Part shown: positions 34,507 through 44,604 of the stretch, piece after piece
How the letters are laid out: each line of letters starts with the position of its first letter
Numbering within the stretch: position 1 is the stretch's first letter
Assembly: GCF_945957345.1 (NCBI RefSeq)
Contig: NZ_CAMFKW010000008.1
Location: 1-64,000, forward strand
Source: an uncultured Allobosea sp.
Lineage (GTDB): Bacteria > Pseudomonadota > Alphaproteobacteria > Rhizobiales > Beijerinckiaceae
DNA: 64,000 nucleotides
Direction: 5' to 3'
Made by a program: the position numbers and the translations under genes
Notes under the pieces: generated by a model
Seen by the model: the letters and a program-made list of their open reading frames with translations, nothing else
What the model was told of the DNA's origin: nothing
Databases searched by the model: none

Positions 34507-36660
34507 TTGACGACCGAGTCCGCGATCCGATCGTTTACCGTCGACAGTGTTCTACTGAACGCTGTCCTTGAGCATGTGGATCAAGGGATCCTCATGGTCG
34601 ATGCCAATGGCTACGTCGCCGTTTGCAATCAACGCGCGATGGATCTGCTAGGCCTGCCTTCCGACCTTATGCACTCGAACCCGTCGTTCGAGGCGGTCAA
34701 GCGTTGGCAAATGGAGCAGGGGGAGTTCGGAACGGTCACCGACAAGCTGCTCCGAGCGATCAAGTACGAAGGGATAAACGTCGAGATATTGGACTATGAA
34801 CGCCAGCGGCCCGACGGAACGGTGCTGGAAATTCGAACCAATCGCCTCCCTAACGGCGGTATGGTGCGCACCTTCACCGATATCACCATACGCAAGGCCG
34901 CAGAGACTGCGATCCGCGTGAGCGAGGAGCGCTTGCGGCTCGCGCTTAAAGCTAGCCGGATGGCAGCTTGGGAACTCGACCTTGAGACCAAGTGGGTCGA
35001 TAGGTCAGAAAATTCCATGACGTTGCTGGGACTGTCGTCGGGTCCATCAGCCGATTTCATGGCGCGGGTGCCGGCGGACGATCATGAACGCATTGCAACC
35101 TTTTGGCAGGCTGTCATGGCGGACGGCAGCGGCGCAACAGAGGTGCGCTACCTGCTCCCCACGGGCGTACAAACCTGGCTTGCACTGCGGGCGGAGCGAA
35201 AGGACGAGAAGCGGCTTATCGGCCTGACCTTCGACATCGCGGATCGCAAGGCCGCAGAGGGTGCAATCTGGCAAACTGCCAACCACGATCCCCTAACGGG
35301 ACTTGCGAACCGAGCACTCTTCCAGGTTTGCCTAAACGAGGCGCTGGAGCGAGCTGAGGCCTCCGGATCAGGCGTAGGCCTGCTTCTGCTCGATCTCGAT
35401 GATTTCAAAGACGTCAACGACACGCTTGGTCATGCAGTGGGGGACCTGTTGCTGCAGGAGACGGCGCTCAGGCTCAGGACATTTGTAGGGGAAGGCGATA
35501 CGGTCGCTCGCCTCGGCGGCGATGAGTTCGCGATCGTCCTCGCTGGCATAGAGTCTGGCCGGGAGGCGGTCTCGCGGGCGGCAGAGATCGTGGAGGCGTT
35601 ACGCGCTCCGTTCCAGCACGAGACGCGGGCGCTCTCGACGACGGTCAGCATTGGGTTGGCTTCCTTCCCCGAGCATCATCGTGATCCCGTTGAGCTGATG
35701 AAGGATGCCGACATCGCGCTTTACCGGGCTAAGGAACAAGGGCGTTGCCAGGCGGTGGTCTATACGAGCGCTGCTCGCGAGACGATGGAACAGCGCGTCA
35801 CCATTGCTCACGACGTGCGTATTGGCATCGCGGCTCAGCAGTTCGTTCCGTTCTATCAGCCGAAGGTGTCGCTGACGGGAGGCGGGATCGTCGGGTTCGA
35901 GGCGCTGGCGCGCTGGAAGCACCACGTCAAAGGCATACTCACGCCCGCATATTTTGGTTCGGTGTTTTCGGAGCAGGCCATCTCGCTCGCTCTGGGAGAG
36001 CAGATGATCCGCCAGGTGGCCGGCGATATCCGATCCTGGCTGGATCTCGGGCTGGAATGCGGCCGCGTCGCCGTGAACTTGTCGACCGCTGAGATCGCAG
36101 ATCCGAAGCTCGCAAGAAGGATCCTGCACATTCTGGAGGATGCGCATGTCCCGACTGCCCACTTCGAGGTTGAAGTTACGGAAACGGCCTTCCTCGGGCG
36201 TAGGACGGCAGTAGCCTCATCGGTGCTCAACGAATTGCACGAAGCCGGCGTTTCGATCGCGCTTGACGATTTTGGGACAGGTTTTGCGTCGCTGCTTCAT
36301 CTGAAGCAGTTCCCCGTCGACCACATCAAGATCGACCAGAGCTTCGTGCGTAACGTGATAACCAATGGCAGCGACACCGCGATCGTGACGGCGATCGTCA
36401 GTCTCGGTCACGCTATGGGGATGCGCACGACGGCAGAAGGCGTCGAGACTATCGAGCAGGCCGCTCGCCTTCGCGATACGGGGTGCGACTCCGCGCAAGG
36501 CTATCTCTATGAAAAGCCCCTGGAAGGGGCTCGTGTTCCGGCAATCATGCGGGATTGGGATAAGGCTCAGGCGGGCATCCTGTCGCGGCAGAGAAACTCA
36601 ATGCCACCAGGCAGCTCGGAAGTTCCGACAAAACGTAGGTCTGCATTGCCTCCCCACTAG
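34507..36660 (+). CDS. PAS-GGDEF-EAL cyclic-di-GMP signalling protein
   Basis: This 717-residue cytosolic protein has two N-terminal PAS-type sensor domains (about 15-130, VDQGILMVDANGYVAVCN; and 145-255). A diguanylate-cyclase domain follows with LLDLDDFKDVNDTLGH and an intact GGDEF motif near residue 338, then an EAL phosphodiesterase domain with EAL near residue 465 and EVTETAFL, DDFGTGFASL and KIDQSF. Both catalytic cores look intact, so it may make or break c-di-GMP depending on the PAS signal. No transmembrane segment is present. The start codon is TTG (34507), and its base composition is slightly lower in GC than its neighbours, which may mark later acquisition. Confidence 0.92.
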   Translation: MTTESAIRSFTVDSVLLNAVLEHVDQGILMVDANGYVAVCNQRAMDLLGLPSDLMHSNPSFEAVKRWQMEQGEFGTVTDKLLRAIKYEGINVEILDYERQRPDGTVLEIRTNRLPNGGMVRTFTDITIRKAAETAIRVSEERLRLALKASRMAAWELDLETKWVDRSENSMTLLGLSSGPSADFMARVPADDHERIATFWQAVMADGSGATEVRYLLPTGVQTWLALRAERKDEKRLIGLTFDIADRKAAEGAIWQTANHDPLTGLANRALFQVCLNEALERAEASGSGVGLLLLDLDDFKDVNDTLGHAVGDLLLQETALRLRTFVGEGDTVARLGGDEFAIVLAGIESGREAVSRAAEIVEALRAPFQHETRALSTTVSIGLASFPEHHRDPVELMKDADIALYRAKEQGRCQAVVYTSAARETMEQRVTIAHDVRIGIAAQQFVPFYQPKVSLTGGGIVGFEALARWKHHVKGILTPAYFGSVFSEQAISLALGEQMIRQVAGDIRSWLDLGLECGRVAVNLSTAEIADPKLARRILHILEDAHVPTAHFEVEVTETAFLGRRTAVASSVLNELHEAGVSIALDDFGTGFASLLHLKQFPVDHIKIDQSFVRNVITNGSDTAIVTAIVSLGHAMGMRTTAEGVETIEQAARLRDTGCDSAQGYLYEKPLEGARVPAIMRDWDKAQAGILSRQRNSMPPGSSEVPTKRRSALPPH

Positions 36661-37027
36661 CTTACACTGGCAGTTCTCGCACTGAACGTCCGTGAACCGT
36701 GGACGACAGACTAGGCTCCAACGTCGCGGGATCGACCTCGTCGAAGGCTGATCTGCTCGTCGTCGGCTCCGGCGTGGGCCTCAATTCTCAGGAGCGCGGT
36801 CAGCGTGGGGTTCAGGGGCTCGACGAGGGTGGCTGGCTCGGTCGGGTATGCGTTTGAAGCCCGAAAAAGCCTGAGCCGACACACTGTGGGTCCAATTGCC
36901 GACAAGCTGCCCACTCGACAAACTTTGCGATTTCCACACAGGGGCATGGGACGGCCGGAAGACTCGACTCGCCTTCCGATCGGGAGCGTTCTATAAAAGA
37001 ACAAAGAGAGAACAGTTGCCGTGCCCC
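36661..37027 (+). promoter_or_regulatory. imuA upstream region with LexA (SOS) box
   Basis: A direct-repeat SOS box GAAC-N7-GAAC, the alphaproteobacterial LexA type, lies at 36999-37013, 15 bases before the imuA start. A third half-site GTTC (36988-36991) is spaced by the same 7 bases from the first GAAC, so three half-sites follow one another. The remaining 300 bases up to the c-di-GMP gene show no convincing gene. Confidence 0.8.
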
Positions 37028-37879
37028 ATGCCCGAGACCGCTCCCACCCTGTCCGATCTGCGTCGCAGCCTTACTGAGGCCGCTCTTCGGAGCGGCCCGG
37101 CAGCGGCCGGTCGGATCGGCTTGGGCGTGCCCGGCTTGGACGAGGTCCTGAACGGCGGGCTCGCGCGGGCGGCTTTGCATGAAGTCTACGCCGCGGAGGT
37201 GGCCGATCTCGCCGCCGCGACCGGTTTCGCGCTCGGCCTCGCATTGCGGGCCGGACAAACGGAGGAGAAGCCCGCCGAGCGGCCCATCCTCTGGGTGCGG
37301 CAGGATTTCGTCGACGCCGAAGCCGGGAGGCTCCATGCGCCGGGGCTGAACGAGCTTGGCCTTGATCCGGCGCGCCTGCTGTTGGTGCGGGCGCGCGACG
37401 GCGAGGGCGTGCTGCGGGCGGGCGCGGAAGGCGCGCGCTGCCCGGCATTGGGCGCCGTGCTGATCGAGCCCTGGGGCGAGCCGCGCCCTTTCGACCTGAC
37501 GGCAAGCCGGCGCCTCGCTTTGGCGGCGGAAGCCTCGGGCGTGCCGGTGCTGCTGTTGCGCGTCGCGGCCGCCGAGGCGCCGAGCGCGGCGCGCACGCGC
37601 TGGCAGGTGAGGGCGCTCGCCTCGCGGGCGCTGGAGGCGAATGCGCCGGGTGCCCCGGCCTTTGCCCTGAGATTGCTGCGCCAGCGCGGCGGCGCGGCCG
37701 AGCGTGAGTGGCGTGTGGAGTGGGACCGTGACCGACATTGCTTTGCGGAACACAGCCTTTTCGACCGAGCTTCCCGGACAGACCATGTCGCGCCGCTATC
37801 TCGCCCTCTGGTTCCCCTTTCTGGCGACGGACAGGTTGCGGCGGACGGGCGCGATTCCGGCCTCCGGCGCGCCGGCTGA
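37028..37879 (+). CDS. imuA: ImuA, SOS mutagenesis protein
   Basis: This 283-residue RecA-like/SulA-related protein has the ImuA features IGLGVPGLDEVLNGGLARAALHEVY (as landmarks near 23-48: G-L-D-E-V-L-G-G-G-L), ILWVRQDF and ARTRWQVRA. I chose the ATG at 37028 because the longer frame runs through the LexA box. ImuA is a non-enzymatic partner of ImuB and the error-prone polymerase DnaE2. The three genes are the SOS mutasome that copies past DNA damage with errors. The last 95 bases overlap the imuB gene in another frame, which couples their translation. Confidence 0.9.
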   Translation: MPETAPTLSDLRRSLTEAALRSGPAAAGRIGLGVPGLDEVLNGGLARAALHEVYAAEVADLAAATGFALGLALRAGQTEEKPAERPILWVRQDFVDAEAGRLHAPGLNELGLDPARLLLVRARDGEGVLRAGAEGARCPALGAVLIEPWGEPRPFDLTASRRLALAAEASGVPVLLLRVAAAEAPSAARTRWQVRALASRALEANAPGAPAFALRLLRQRGGAAEREWRVEWDRDRHCFAEHSLFDRASRTDHVAPLSRPLVPLSGDGQVAADGRDSGLRRAG

Positions 37880-39329
37880 GAAGCCGCATGTTCTGACCGA
37901 GATGCGGGGCAATGCCTTGCGCATCGTCGATTGCGATAAGCGCGCCGTCGATCTGGGCCTGACGCGGGATATGACGCTGGCCGATGCCCGTGCCCGCATC
38001 CCCGATCTCGTCGCGCTGGAGACGCAAGCCCAGGCCGACCACGAGTTCCTCGAAGCGCTCGCCGGTTTTTGCGACCGCTTCACGCCGCTGGTCGCGCTGG
38101 ACGAACCGGATGGCCTGATGCTCGACATCACCGGCTGCGCCCATCTCTTCGGTGGCGAGACCGGGCTCGGCAATCTTGCCGGGCGCTCCATGCAGCGCAT
38201 TGGCCTCAAGCTGAAAGCCGCCATCGCCGGCACGCCCGACGCCGCCCGCGCCTGTGCTCGTCATGGCCGGGGCGGCATCGTCCCGCCCGGCCAGGAGGAG
38301 GCGTGGCTCCGTCCGCTGCCGACTGCCGCGCTCGATACCGACGCCGAGACCGTGATCGCGCTCTCCCGCGCCGGCTTGAAGACGCTCGACCATCTCGCGG
38401 AACGGCCTTCGGAAACGCTTTCCGCCCGATTCGGCGAGGCGTTGGCGGTCAAGCTCCGGCGCATCCTTGGTCACGAGGACCGCCGCATCACGCCGTTGCG
38501 CCCGCCGCCCGATTGCGTGGTCGAGCGCCATTTCGCCGAGCCCTTCGCCGATACCGCGAGCCTCGAGGCCGTCGTCGTCAGGCTGATAGGGGAAGCGGCG
38601 CGGGTGCTCGAAGCGCGTGGCGAGGGCGGGCGCGTCTTCGAACTCGGTTTCTTCCGCAGCGACGGCGCGGTGCGCCGCCTCGCCATCGAGACCGGCCGCC
38701 CGTCGCGCGACGCCAAGGCGCTGCTCCGGCTCTATCGCGAGCGCGTCGAGGCGCTGACCGACCCGCTTGATCCCGGCTTCGGCTTCGATGCGATCAAGCT
38801 CGGCGTGCCGCTTTGCGAACCGCTCGACACGTCCCAGCACAGCCTCGACGGCCGCGCCATCGAGGAGGAGGCGGTGGCCGATCTCGTCGACCGGCTCGTC
38901 ACCCGCTTCGGCCGCGACCGGGTGCTGCGCTTCGTGGCGCAGGATACCCATCACCCCGTCAGGGCGGCGAAAGCGCTTTCCGCAGCTGCGCCGTTGTCGG
39001 AGGCCGAATGGTCTGCACCCGAACCGCAGGAGCCACCAGTCCGCCCGCTCCAGCTCTTCGAGCCGCCTCAGCCGGTCGAGGCCATTGCGGAAGTGCCTGA
39101 CGGGCCGCCGATCCGCTTCCGCTGGCGGCGCCTCATCCATGACGTCGCCCGCGCCGAAGGTCCCGAGCGCATCGCCCCCGAATGGTGGCGCGATGGCTCG
39201 GACGAGCCGATGCGCGACTATTACCGCGTCGAGGATGCGCAAGGCCGCCGCTTCTGGCTCTACCGCATCGGCTTCTACGAGGCCGATAGCGCCCCGCCGC
39301 GCTGGTTCCTGCATGGGCTCTTCGCATGA
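37785..39329 (+). CDS. imuB: ImuB, Y-family polymerase-like protein
   Basis: This 514-residue protein has the DinB-type palm and little-finger fold, but its first strand reads YLALWFPFLATDRL, where active Y-family polymerases have D-M-D-x-F-F. The metal-binding aspartate is therefore missing, as in known ImuB proteins, and it should act as a scaffold. Other marks are LDEPDGLMLDITGCAHLFGGE near 105-125 and GTPDAARACARHG. The C-terminal part contacts ImuA, the beta clamp and DnaE2 in the known system. Its stop overlaps the dnaE2 start by four bases. Confidence 0.9.
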   Translation: MSRRYLALWFPFLATDRLRRTGAIPASGAPAEKPHVLTEMRGNALRIVDCDKRAVDLGLTRDMTLADARARIPDLVALETQAQADHEFLEALAGFCDRFTPLVALDEPDGLMLDITGCAHLFGGETGLGNLAGRSMQRIGLKLKAAIAGTPDAARACARHGRGGIVPPGQEEAWLRPLPTAALDTDAETVIALSRAGLKTLDHLAERPSETLSARFGEALAVKLRRILGHEDRRITPLRPPPDCVVERHFAEPFADTASLEAVVVRLIGEAARVLEARGEGGRVFELGFFRSDGAVRRLAIETGRPSRDAKALLRLYRERVEALTDPLDPGFGFDAIKLGVPLCEPLDTSQHSLDGRAIEEEAVADLVDRLVTRFGRDRVLRFVAQDTHHPVRAAKALSAAAPLSEAEWSAPEPQEPPVRPLQLFEPPQPVEAIAEVPDGPPIRFRWRRLIHDVARAEGPERIAPEWWRDGSDEPMRDYYRVEDAQGRRFWLYRIGFYEADSAPPRWFLHGLFA

Positions 39330-42300
39330 ATCAGATTGGGAATACCTTCGCCGAACCTGTTGCCGCTACGCATTTTTCCTTCCTGCGCGGTGCCTCGCCG
39401 GGACCGCATATGGTGCTGACGGCGCTGCTGCTCGGCTATTCCGGCATCGGCATCGCCGACCGCAACACGGTGGCGGGCGTCGTGCGGGCCTGGGCGGCGC
39501 TGAAGCAGTTGCGCGAGGATGGCCTGCCGGCGCCCGACAAGGTCCGGGAAGGCGGCAGCCCCGGAGAGTATTACTGGGCCGAGAATCCCGAATTCGCCGC
39601 CCTGCCTTTCTCGCCGGCGCAGATGAAGGCGAAGGCGGAGCGCTTCAAGCTCGCGACCGGCACCCGCCTCGTCTTCGCCGACGGCACGCCCGACATCGTC
39701 GTTTATCCCGTCAATCGCGCCGGCTGGGGCCGGCTCTGCCGCCTGCTCAGCCACGGCAACCTCAAGGATGGCGTGAAGAAGGGCGAGTGCCACCTCGTTC
39801 TCGATGATCTCCTGAACGATGCCCGCGACCTGCTGCTGATCCTGATGCCCGCGCGCAGCCTCGATGGCCTGTCCGCATTGCTCGCCCGGCTCGACGATGC
39901 CGCTCCCGGCGCGGTCTGGCTTGCTGCCAGCATGCACCGGCGCGGCGACGATCGCCGCCGCCTCGCGCGGCTCAAGGCGATCGCGGCAGCGACCCGCACG
40001 CCGCTGATCGCGACCAATGACGCGCTCTACGATTCCATTGGTCAGCGCGACCTGCAGGACGTGCTGACCTGCATCCGCGAGGGCACCCCCATCGAGCGGG
40101 CCGGACGCCTGCTCGAATCCAATGCCGAGCGCCATCTCAAGCTGCCGCAGGAGATGGCTCGCCTCTTCCGCGACGCGCCCGAGGCCATTGCCGAGGCGCA
40201 AGCCTTGTTCTCCCGCATCGAGTTCGATCTCGGCCAGCTGAAGTATGAGTATCCCGACGAGCCGATTCCGCCCGGCTGGAAGGATCAGGATTGGCTGGTA
40301 GAGCTGGTCCGCCGCTGCTGTCTGATCCGCTATCCTGACGGCATTTCGGACAAGGTTCAGGGCTTGCTGGCGAAGGAGCTCGCCCTCATCGAGAAGCTCG
40401 AATACGCCCGCTATTTCCTGACGATCCGCCAGATCGTCGAATTCGCCAACAGCAAGGGCATCCTCTGCCAGGGCCGTGGCTCGGCCGCCAACTCCGCCGT
40501 CTGCTACGTGCTTGGCATCACCGCCGTCGATCCGGACGAGAACGACGTGCTGTTCGAACGCTTCATCTCCACCGAGCGCAAGGAGCCCCCCGATATCGAC
40601 GTCGATTTCGAGCATGAGCGGCGCGAGGAGGTGATCCAGTGGATCTATGAGAAATATGGCCGCCATCGCGCCGGAATCGCCGCGACTGTGATCCATTACC
40701 GGCCCCGCAGCGCCATCCGCGAGGCCGGCAAGGTGCTGGGCCTGACCGAGGACGTTACTGCCCGCATCGCCGATACGAATTGGGGGAGCTGGGGCAGCGA
40801 GATCGGTGATGCCCGCGTCCGCCAGGCCGGGCTCGATCCGACGAACCCGACGATCCGTCGCGCTGTCGACTTCGCCACCCGCCTGCTCGGCTATCCCCGT
40901 CATCTCTCGCAGCATGTCGGCGGCTTCGTCCTGTCGCGCGGGCGCCTCGACGAGACCGTCCCGATCGGCAATGCCGCGATGGATGACCGCACCTTCATCG
41001 AATGGGACCGCGACGACATCGACGAGCTCGGGCTGATGAAGGTCGATGTGCTCGCGCTCGGCATGCTGACCTGTATCCGCAAGGCGTTCGATCTGATCAG
41101 AGAGAACGGGGGACAGGATTACGCGCTCGCCGATCTCAAGGATGGCGACGAAGCGACCTACGACATGCTCTGCGAAGGCAAGTCGCTCGGCGTCTTCCAG
41201 GTCGAGAGCCGCGCCCAGATGAACATGCTGCCGCGGCTCAGGCCGCGGGAGTTCTACGATCTCGTCATTCAGGTCGCGATCGTTCGCCCCGGCCCGATCC
41301 AGGGCAATATGGTCCACCCTTACTTGAAGCGGCGGGTGGGGATCGAGAAAGTCGTGTTTCCATCACCGAAGCCGCCCCATCCTGAGAACGAGCTTTATGA
41401 GGTTCTGAAGAAAACCGAGGGCGTGCCGCTCTTTCAGGAGCAGGCCATGCGGCTCGCCATGGTCGCCGCCAAGTTCTCCGACATCGAAGCCAATGGCCTG
41501 CGCAAGGCGATGGCGACCTTCCGCAATGCCGGAACCATCGGCAATTACGAGACGATGATGGTCGAGCGCATGGTGGAGCGCGGCTATGAGCGCGATTTCG
41601 CCCAGCGTTGTTTCGAACAGATCAAGGGCTTCGGCAGCTACGGCTTCCCGGAAAGCCACGCGGCTTCCTTTGCCAAGCTGGTCTACATCTCCTCTTTCCT
41701 GAAGAAGCATTATCCGGCCGCTTTCGCCGCCGCACTGCTGAATTCCCAGCCGATGGGTTTTTACGCTCCCGCTCAGATCGTCCGCGAGGCGGAGGAGAAC
41801 GGCGGCGTCGAGGCGAGGCAGGCCGAAGTCAATTCCAGCTTTTTGGACAACAGCTTGGAAGCCGTTTCGGAATCAAGTTCTTACCGCGATCGGCCGCACC
41901 GGGAGGGCGGGAGAGATCCCTTCGCACTGCGCCTCGGCTTCCGCCAGATCGACGGCTTCAAGGATGAGTGGGGCAAGGCCATCGTGAAGGAACGGGAAGC
42001 CGGTGGTCCTTATCGCGACGTCGAGGAGTTGATGCGGCGCGCCGATCTCCCCGCCCGCGCCATGCGCCTGCTCGCCGATGCCGATGCCTTCCGTTCGCTC
42101 GGCCTCGATCGTCGCGAGGCTCTCTGGGCGGTGCGCCGCCTGCCGGAAGATCCCGTTCTGCCACTCTTCCAGGCTGCACAGGCCCGCGAACTGGGTACGG
42201 AGCGGAGCATGGCGCTGCCGGTCATGCCGCTGGCCGAGCATATCGTCGCCGACTACCAGACCGTCCGGCTCTCGCTGAAGGGGCATCCAATGCAACTCCT

Positions 42301-42739
42301 GCGCCCGCGCTTCCGGCGCGAGGACGTGCTGAGCTGCGCCGAAACCGAGGCGAAGCCCGATGCCGCCTTCGTTCGCACGGCCGGCATCGTGCTGGTGCGC
42401 CAGCGGCCGGGCAAGGGCAACGCCATCTTCGTCACGCTGGAGGACGAGACCGGCATCACCAATGTCGTGATCTGGGCGCGATTGTTCGAGCGTTTCCGCC
42501 GCGAGGTCATGGGCGCACGACTGATGCTGGTCGAGGGCAGGGTGCAGAAAAGCGTCGAGGGCGTCACCCATCTCATGGCCCAGCGCATCGCCGACCGTTC
42601 GATCGACCTGTTATCGCTGTCGGATACGCATCGCGCCGAGGTTCCGATGCCGGTCGACGAGCTGAAAAACCCGCCGTTGCCGCGCCATCGCCACCCCCGC
42701 AATGTGCGCATTCTCCCGAAATCTCGGGATTTCCATTGA
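39326..42739 (+). CDS. dnaE2: Error-prone DNA polymerase DnaE2
   Basis: This 1137-residue C-family polymerase has an N-terminal PHP domain beginning ATHFSFLRGASPGPHMV and the catalytic aspartate motif PPDIDVDFEHERREEVI (three Asp, near 422-428). It has QGRGSAANS, GFGSYGFPESHAASFAKLVY and a C-terminal OB-fold (FVTLEDETGITNVVIW), the marks of DnaE2 rather than the replicative DnaE1. It is the catalytic part of the SOS mutasome. Length is in the usual DnaE2 range. The neighbouring imuA and imuB share its LexA-controlled transcript. Confidence 0.94.
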   Translation: MNQIGNTFAEPVAATHFSFLRGASPGPHMVLTALLLGYSGIGIADRNTVAGVVRAWAALKQLREDGLPAPDKVREGGSPGEYYWAENPEFAALPFSPAQMKAKAERFKLATGTRLVFADGTPDIVVYPVNRAGWGRLCRLLSHGNLKDGVKKGECHLVLDDLLNDARDLLLILMPARSLDGLSALLARLDDAAPGAVWLAASMHRRGDDRRRLARLKAIAAATRTPLIATNDALYDSIGQRDLQDVLTCIREGTPIERAGRLLESNAERHLKLPQEMARLFRDAPEAIAEAQALFSRIEFDLGQLKYEYPDEPIPPGWKDQDWLVELVRRCCLIRYPDGISDKVQGLLAKELALIEKLEYARYFLTIRQIVEFANSKGILCQGRGSAANSAVCYVLGITAVDPDENDVLFERFISTERKEPPDIDVDFEHERREEVIQWIYEKYGRHRAGIAATVIHYRPRSAIREAGKVLGLTEDVTARIADTNWGSWGSEIGDARVRQAGLDPTNPTIRRAVDFATRLLGYPRHLSQHVGGFVLSRGRLDETVPIGNAAMDDRTFIEWDRDDIDELGLMKVDVLALGMLTCIRKAFDLIRENGGQDYALADLKDGDEATYDMLCEGKSLGVFQVESRAQMNMLPRLRPREFYDLVIQVAIVRPGPIQGNMVHPYLKRRVGIEKVVFPSPKPPHPENELYEVLKKTEGVPLFQEQAMRLAMVAAKFSDIEANGLRKAMATFRNAGTIGNYETMMVERMVERGYERDFAQRCFEQIKGFGSYGFPESHAASFAKLVYISSFLKKHYPAAFAAALLNSQPMGFYAPAQIVREAEENGGVEARQAEVNSSFLDNSLEAVSESSSYRDRPHREGGRDPFALRLGFRQIDGFKDEWGKAIVKEREAGGPYRDVEELMRRADLPARAMRLLADADAFRSLGLDRREALWAVRRLPEDPVLPLFQAAQARELGTERSMALPVMPLAEHIVADYQTVRLSLKGHPMQLLRPRFRREDVLSCAETEAKPDAAFVRTAGIVLVRQRPGKGNAIFVTLEDETGITNVVIWARLFERFRREVMGARLMLVEGRVQKSVEGVTHLMAQRIADRSIDLLSLSDTHRAEVPMPVDELKNPPLPRHRHPRNVRILPKSRDFH

Positions 42740-42895
42740 GCTTCGTCTCGCGTGAGGCCGTGTTCATCCGTCCGCTAAAACAAACTTCTACAACAGAAGT
42801 AAAATAAGAAAAAACACGCTACCTGCTGTAAATTGAACCTTTGCCGCCATGGGTATAAGTGGTTTGTTCGATTTAACGAACAGGCGGCCAAGACC
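42740..42895 (+). promoter_or_regulatory. Promoter region of the cysH-cysD-cysN operon
   Basis: The gap after dnaE2 holds a small hairpin (ACTTCT at 42784-42789 with AGAAGT at 42795-42800) followed by an A-rich run, a possible weak terminator for the mutasome transcript. Nearer the cysH start is an imperfect palindrome, TGTTCG (42865-42870) and CGAACA (42877-42882), 13 bases before the start codon, which could be an operator. It is not a LexA box, since the spacer differs. Confidence 0.45.
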
Positions 42896-43705
42896 ATGGC
42901 GAACGGCTTCGGCTCGGACGAACCCAAGGCGACAACGCCGGCGGAGGCGCTGCTGGAGCGTCGCGCGGCTGCGCTCGATGCGGCGTTCGGCAAGGCGGAC
43001 GTCCCCGCGCGTCTTGCCGGCATCGTCGCGCAGGCCGCTGGCCCCGTCGTCTTCACGACCTCCTTCGGCCTCGAAGATCAGGTCCTCACCCATGTCATCG
43101 GGACGGCGAAACTGCCGGTCACGTTCGCCACGCTCGATACCGGCCGGCTCTTCCCCGAAGTCTATGCGCTCTGGCAAGAGACCGAGGAGCGTTATGGCAT
43201 CGTGATCCGCCCGTACTATCCGCGTCATGACGCGGTCGAGCTTCATGTCCGCCAGAATGGCATCAACGGCTTCTATGCCTCGCGCGATGCCCGCAAATCC
43301 TGCTGCGACATTCGCAAGGTCGAGCCGCTCGGCCGGGCGCTCGCCGGTGCCGATATCTGGCTGACCGGCCTGCGCGCCGATCAGTCGGCCGCGCGCGGCG
43401 GGGTCAAGCTGGCGGAGGCCGATGCGGCCCGCGGCCTCGTCAAGGCGAGCCCCTTGATCGATTGGACGCGCGAGCGCGCGCTGGCTTTCGCCGAAGAGAA
43501 TGCCGTGCCGCTCAACCCGCTTCATGCGCGGGGCTTCGTATCGATCGGCTGCCAGCCCTGCACCCGCGCCATCCTTCCCGGTGAGCCCGAGCGGGCCGGG
43601 CGCTGGTGGTGGGAGGACGACGCGGCCAAGGAATGCGGCCTGCATGTTGGACAGGACGGAAATCTGGCACGCGTGAAACCCGCGTCGGTGGAGGCCCGCG
43701 CATGA
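42896..43705 (+). CDS. cysH: Assimilatory adenylyl-sulfate (APS) reductase
   Basis: This 269-residue protein of the PAPS/APS reductase family has the PP-loop-like start [16 protein letters not shown]. It has two Cys pairs that bind a [4Fe-4S] cluster (Cys136-Cys137 in RKSCCDIRK and Cys219/Cys222 in GCQPC) and the C-terminal catalytic ECGLHV (Cys247). The Cys pairs mark it as an APS-using reductase, which needs no PAPS and no APS kinase; this fits the absence of cysC here. It converts APS to sulfite with thioredoxin. Its stop overlaps the cysD start by four bases. Confidence 0.92.
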   Translation: MANGFGSDEPKATTPAEALLERRAAALDAAFGKADVPARLAGIVAQAAGPVVFTTSFGLEDQVLTHVIGTAKLPVTFATLDTGRLFPEVYALWQETEERYGIVIRPYYPRHDAVELHVRQNGINGFYASRDARKSCCDIRKVEPLGRALAGADIWLTGLRADQSAARGGVKLAEADAARGLVKASPLIDWTRERALAFAEENAVPLNPLHARGFVSIGCQPCTRAILPGEPERAGRWWWEDDAAKECGLHVGQDGNLARVKPASVEARA

Positions 43706-44604
43706 TCCAGCTCAGCCATCTCCAGAAGCTTGAGGCGGAAGCGATCTTCATCATCCGCGAGGTCGTGGCGACTTGCGACAAGCCGGTGCTGCTCTATTCG
43801 ATCGGCAAGGATTCCGCCGTCCTGCTGCATCTCACGATGAAGGCGTTCTATCCGGCCAAGCCGCCGTTTCCGCTGCTCCATGTCGATACGACCTGGAAGT
43901 TCCGCGAGATGATCGCCTTCCGCGACGAGACGGCAAAGCGGCTCGGGCTTGATCTCATCGTCCATATCAACCGGGAGGGCGTCGAGGCGGGGATCAATCC
44001 CTTCGCCTCCGGCTCGCGCGTCCATACCGACGTTATGAAGACGCAAGGGTTGAAGCAGGCGCTCGACCTCCACAAGTTCGATGCGGCCTTCGGGGGGGCC
44101 CGCCGTGACGAGGAGAAGAGCCGGGCCAAGGAGCGCGTCTTCTCGCTGCGCTCGCCCGAGCATCGCTGGGACCCGAAGAACCAGCGCCCCGAGCCCTGGC
44201 AGCTCTTCAACACCCGCAAGCACCGCGGCGAGAGCTTTCGCGTCTTTCCGCTCTCGAATTGGACCGAGCGCGACGTCTGGGACTACATCGCGCTGGAGAA
44301 TATCCCGGTCGTGCCGCTCTATTTCGCCGCGCCGCGCCCAGTGGTCAGGCGCGACGGCGCCTGGATCATGCGCGACGACGAGCGCATGGAGCTTCTCCCC
44401 GGCGAGACGGTCGAAACCCGCATGGTCCGCTTCCGCACGCTGGGATGCTATCCGCTGACCGGCGCTGTCGAGAGCGAGGCGGCCAATCTCACCGACATCA
44501 TCGCCGAGATGCGTTCGTCGCGATCCTCCGAGCGGCAGGGGCGCGTCATCGACCATGACGGCTCGGGCTCGATGGAGCAGAAGAAGCAGGAAGGCTATTT
44601 CTGA
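43702..44604 (+). CDS. cysD: Sulfate adenylyltransferase subunit 2 (small, ATP-alpha-hydrolase)
   Basis: This 300-residue protein of the PP-loop family has [12 protein letters not shown] (SxGKDS, near 33-44) for ATP binding, [12 protein letters not shown], and the C-terminal [11 protein letters not shown] block and [13 protein letters not shown] ending typical of CysD. It forms APS from ATP and sulfate together with the GTPase CysN. I took the ATG at 43702, overlapping the cysH stop. The next start codon is adjacent to its stop. Confidence 0.95.
   Translation: MIQLSHLQKLEAEAIFIIREVVATCDKPVLLYSIGKDSAVLLHLTMKAFYPAKPPFPLLHVDTTWKFREMIAFRDETAKRLGLDLIVHINREGVEAGINPFASGSRVHTDVMKTQGLKQALDLHKFDAAFGGARRDEEKSRAKERVFSLRSPEHRWDPKNQRPEPWQLFNTRKHRGESFRVFPLSNWTERDVWDYIALENIPVVPLYFAAPRPVVRRDGAWIMRDDERMELLPGETVETRMVRFRTLGCYPLTGAVESEAANLTDIIAEMRSSRSSERQGRVIDHDGSGSMEQKKQEGYF

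Noticed and set aside
37071..39314. Minus-strand open frame of about 747 codons over imuA-imuB
   Set aside because: It is the antisense shadow of two recognised genes, with low-complexity Arg/Pro-rich product.
39275..41317. Minus-strand open frame of about 680 codons over dnaE2
   Set aside because: It is antisense to DnaE2 motifs; no domain is recognisable.
42865..42882. Possible LexA box before cysH
   Set aside because: The words GTTC and GAAC occur but with an 8-base spacer, so the fixed 7-base spacing of the SOS box is not met.
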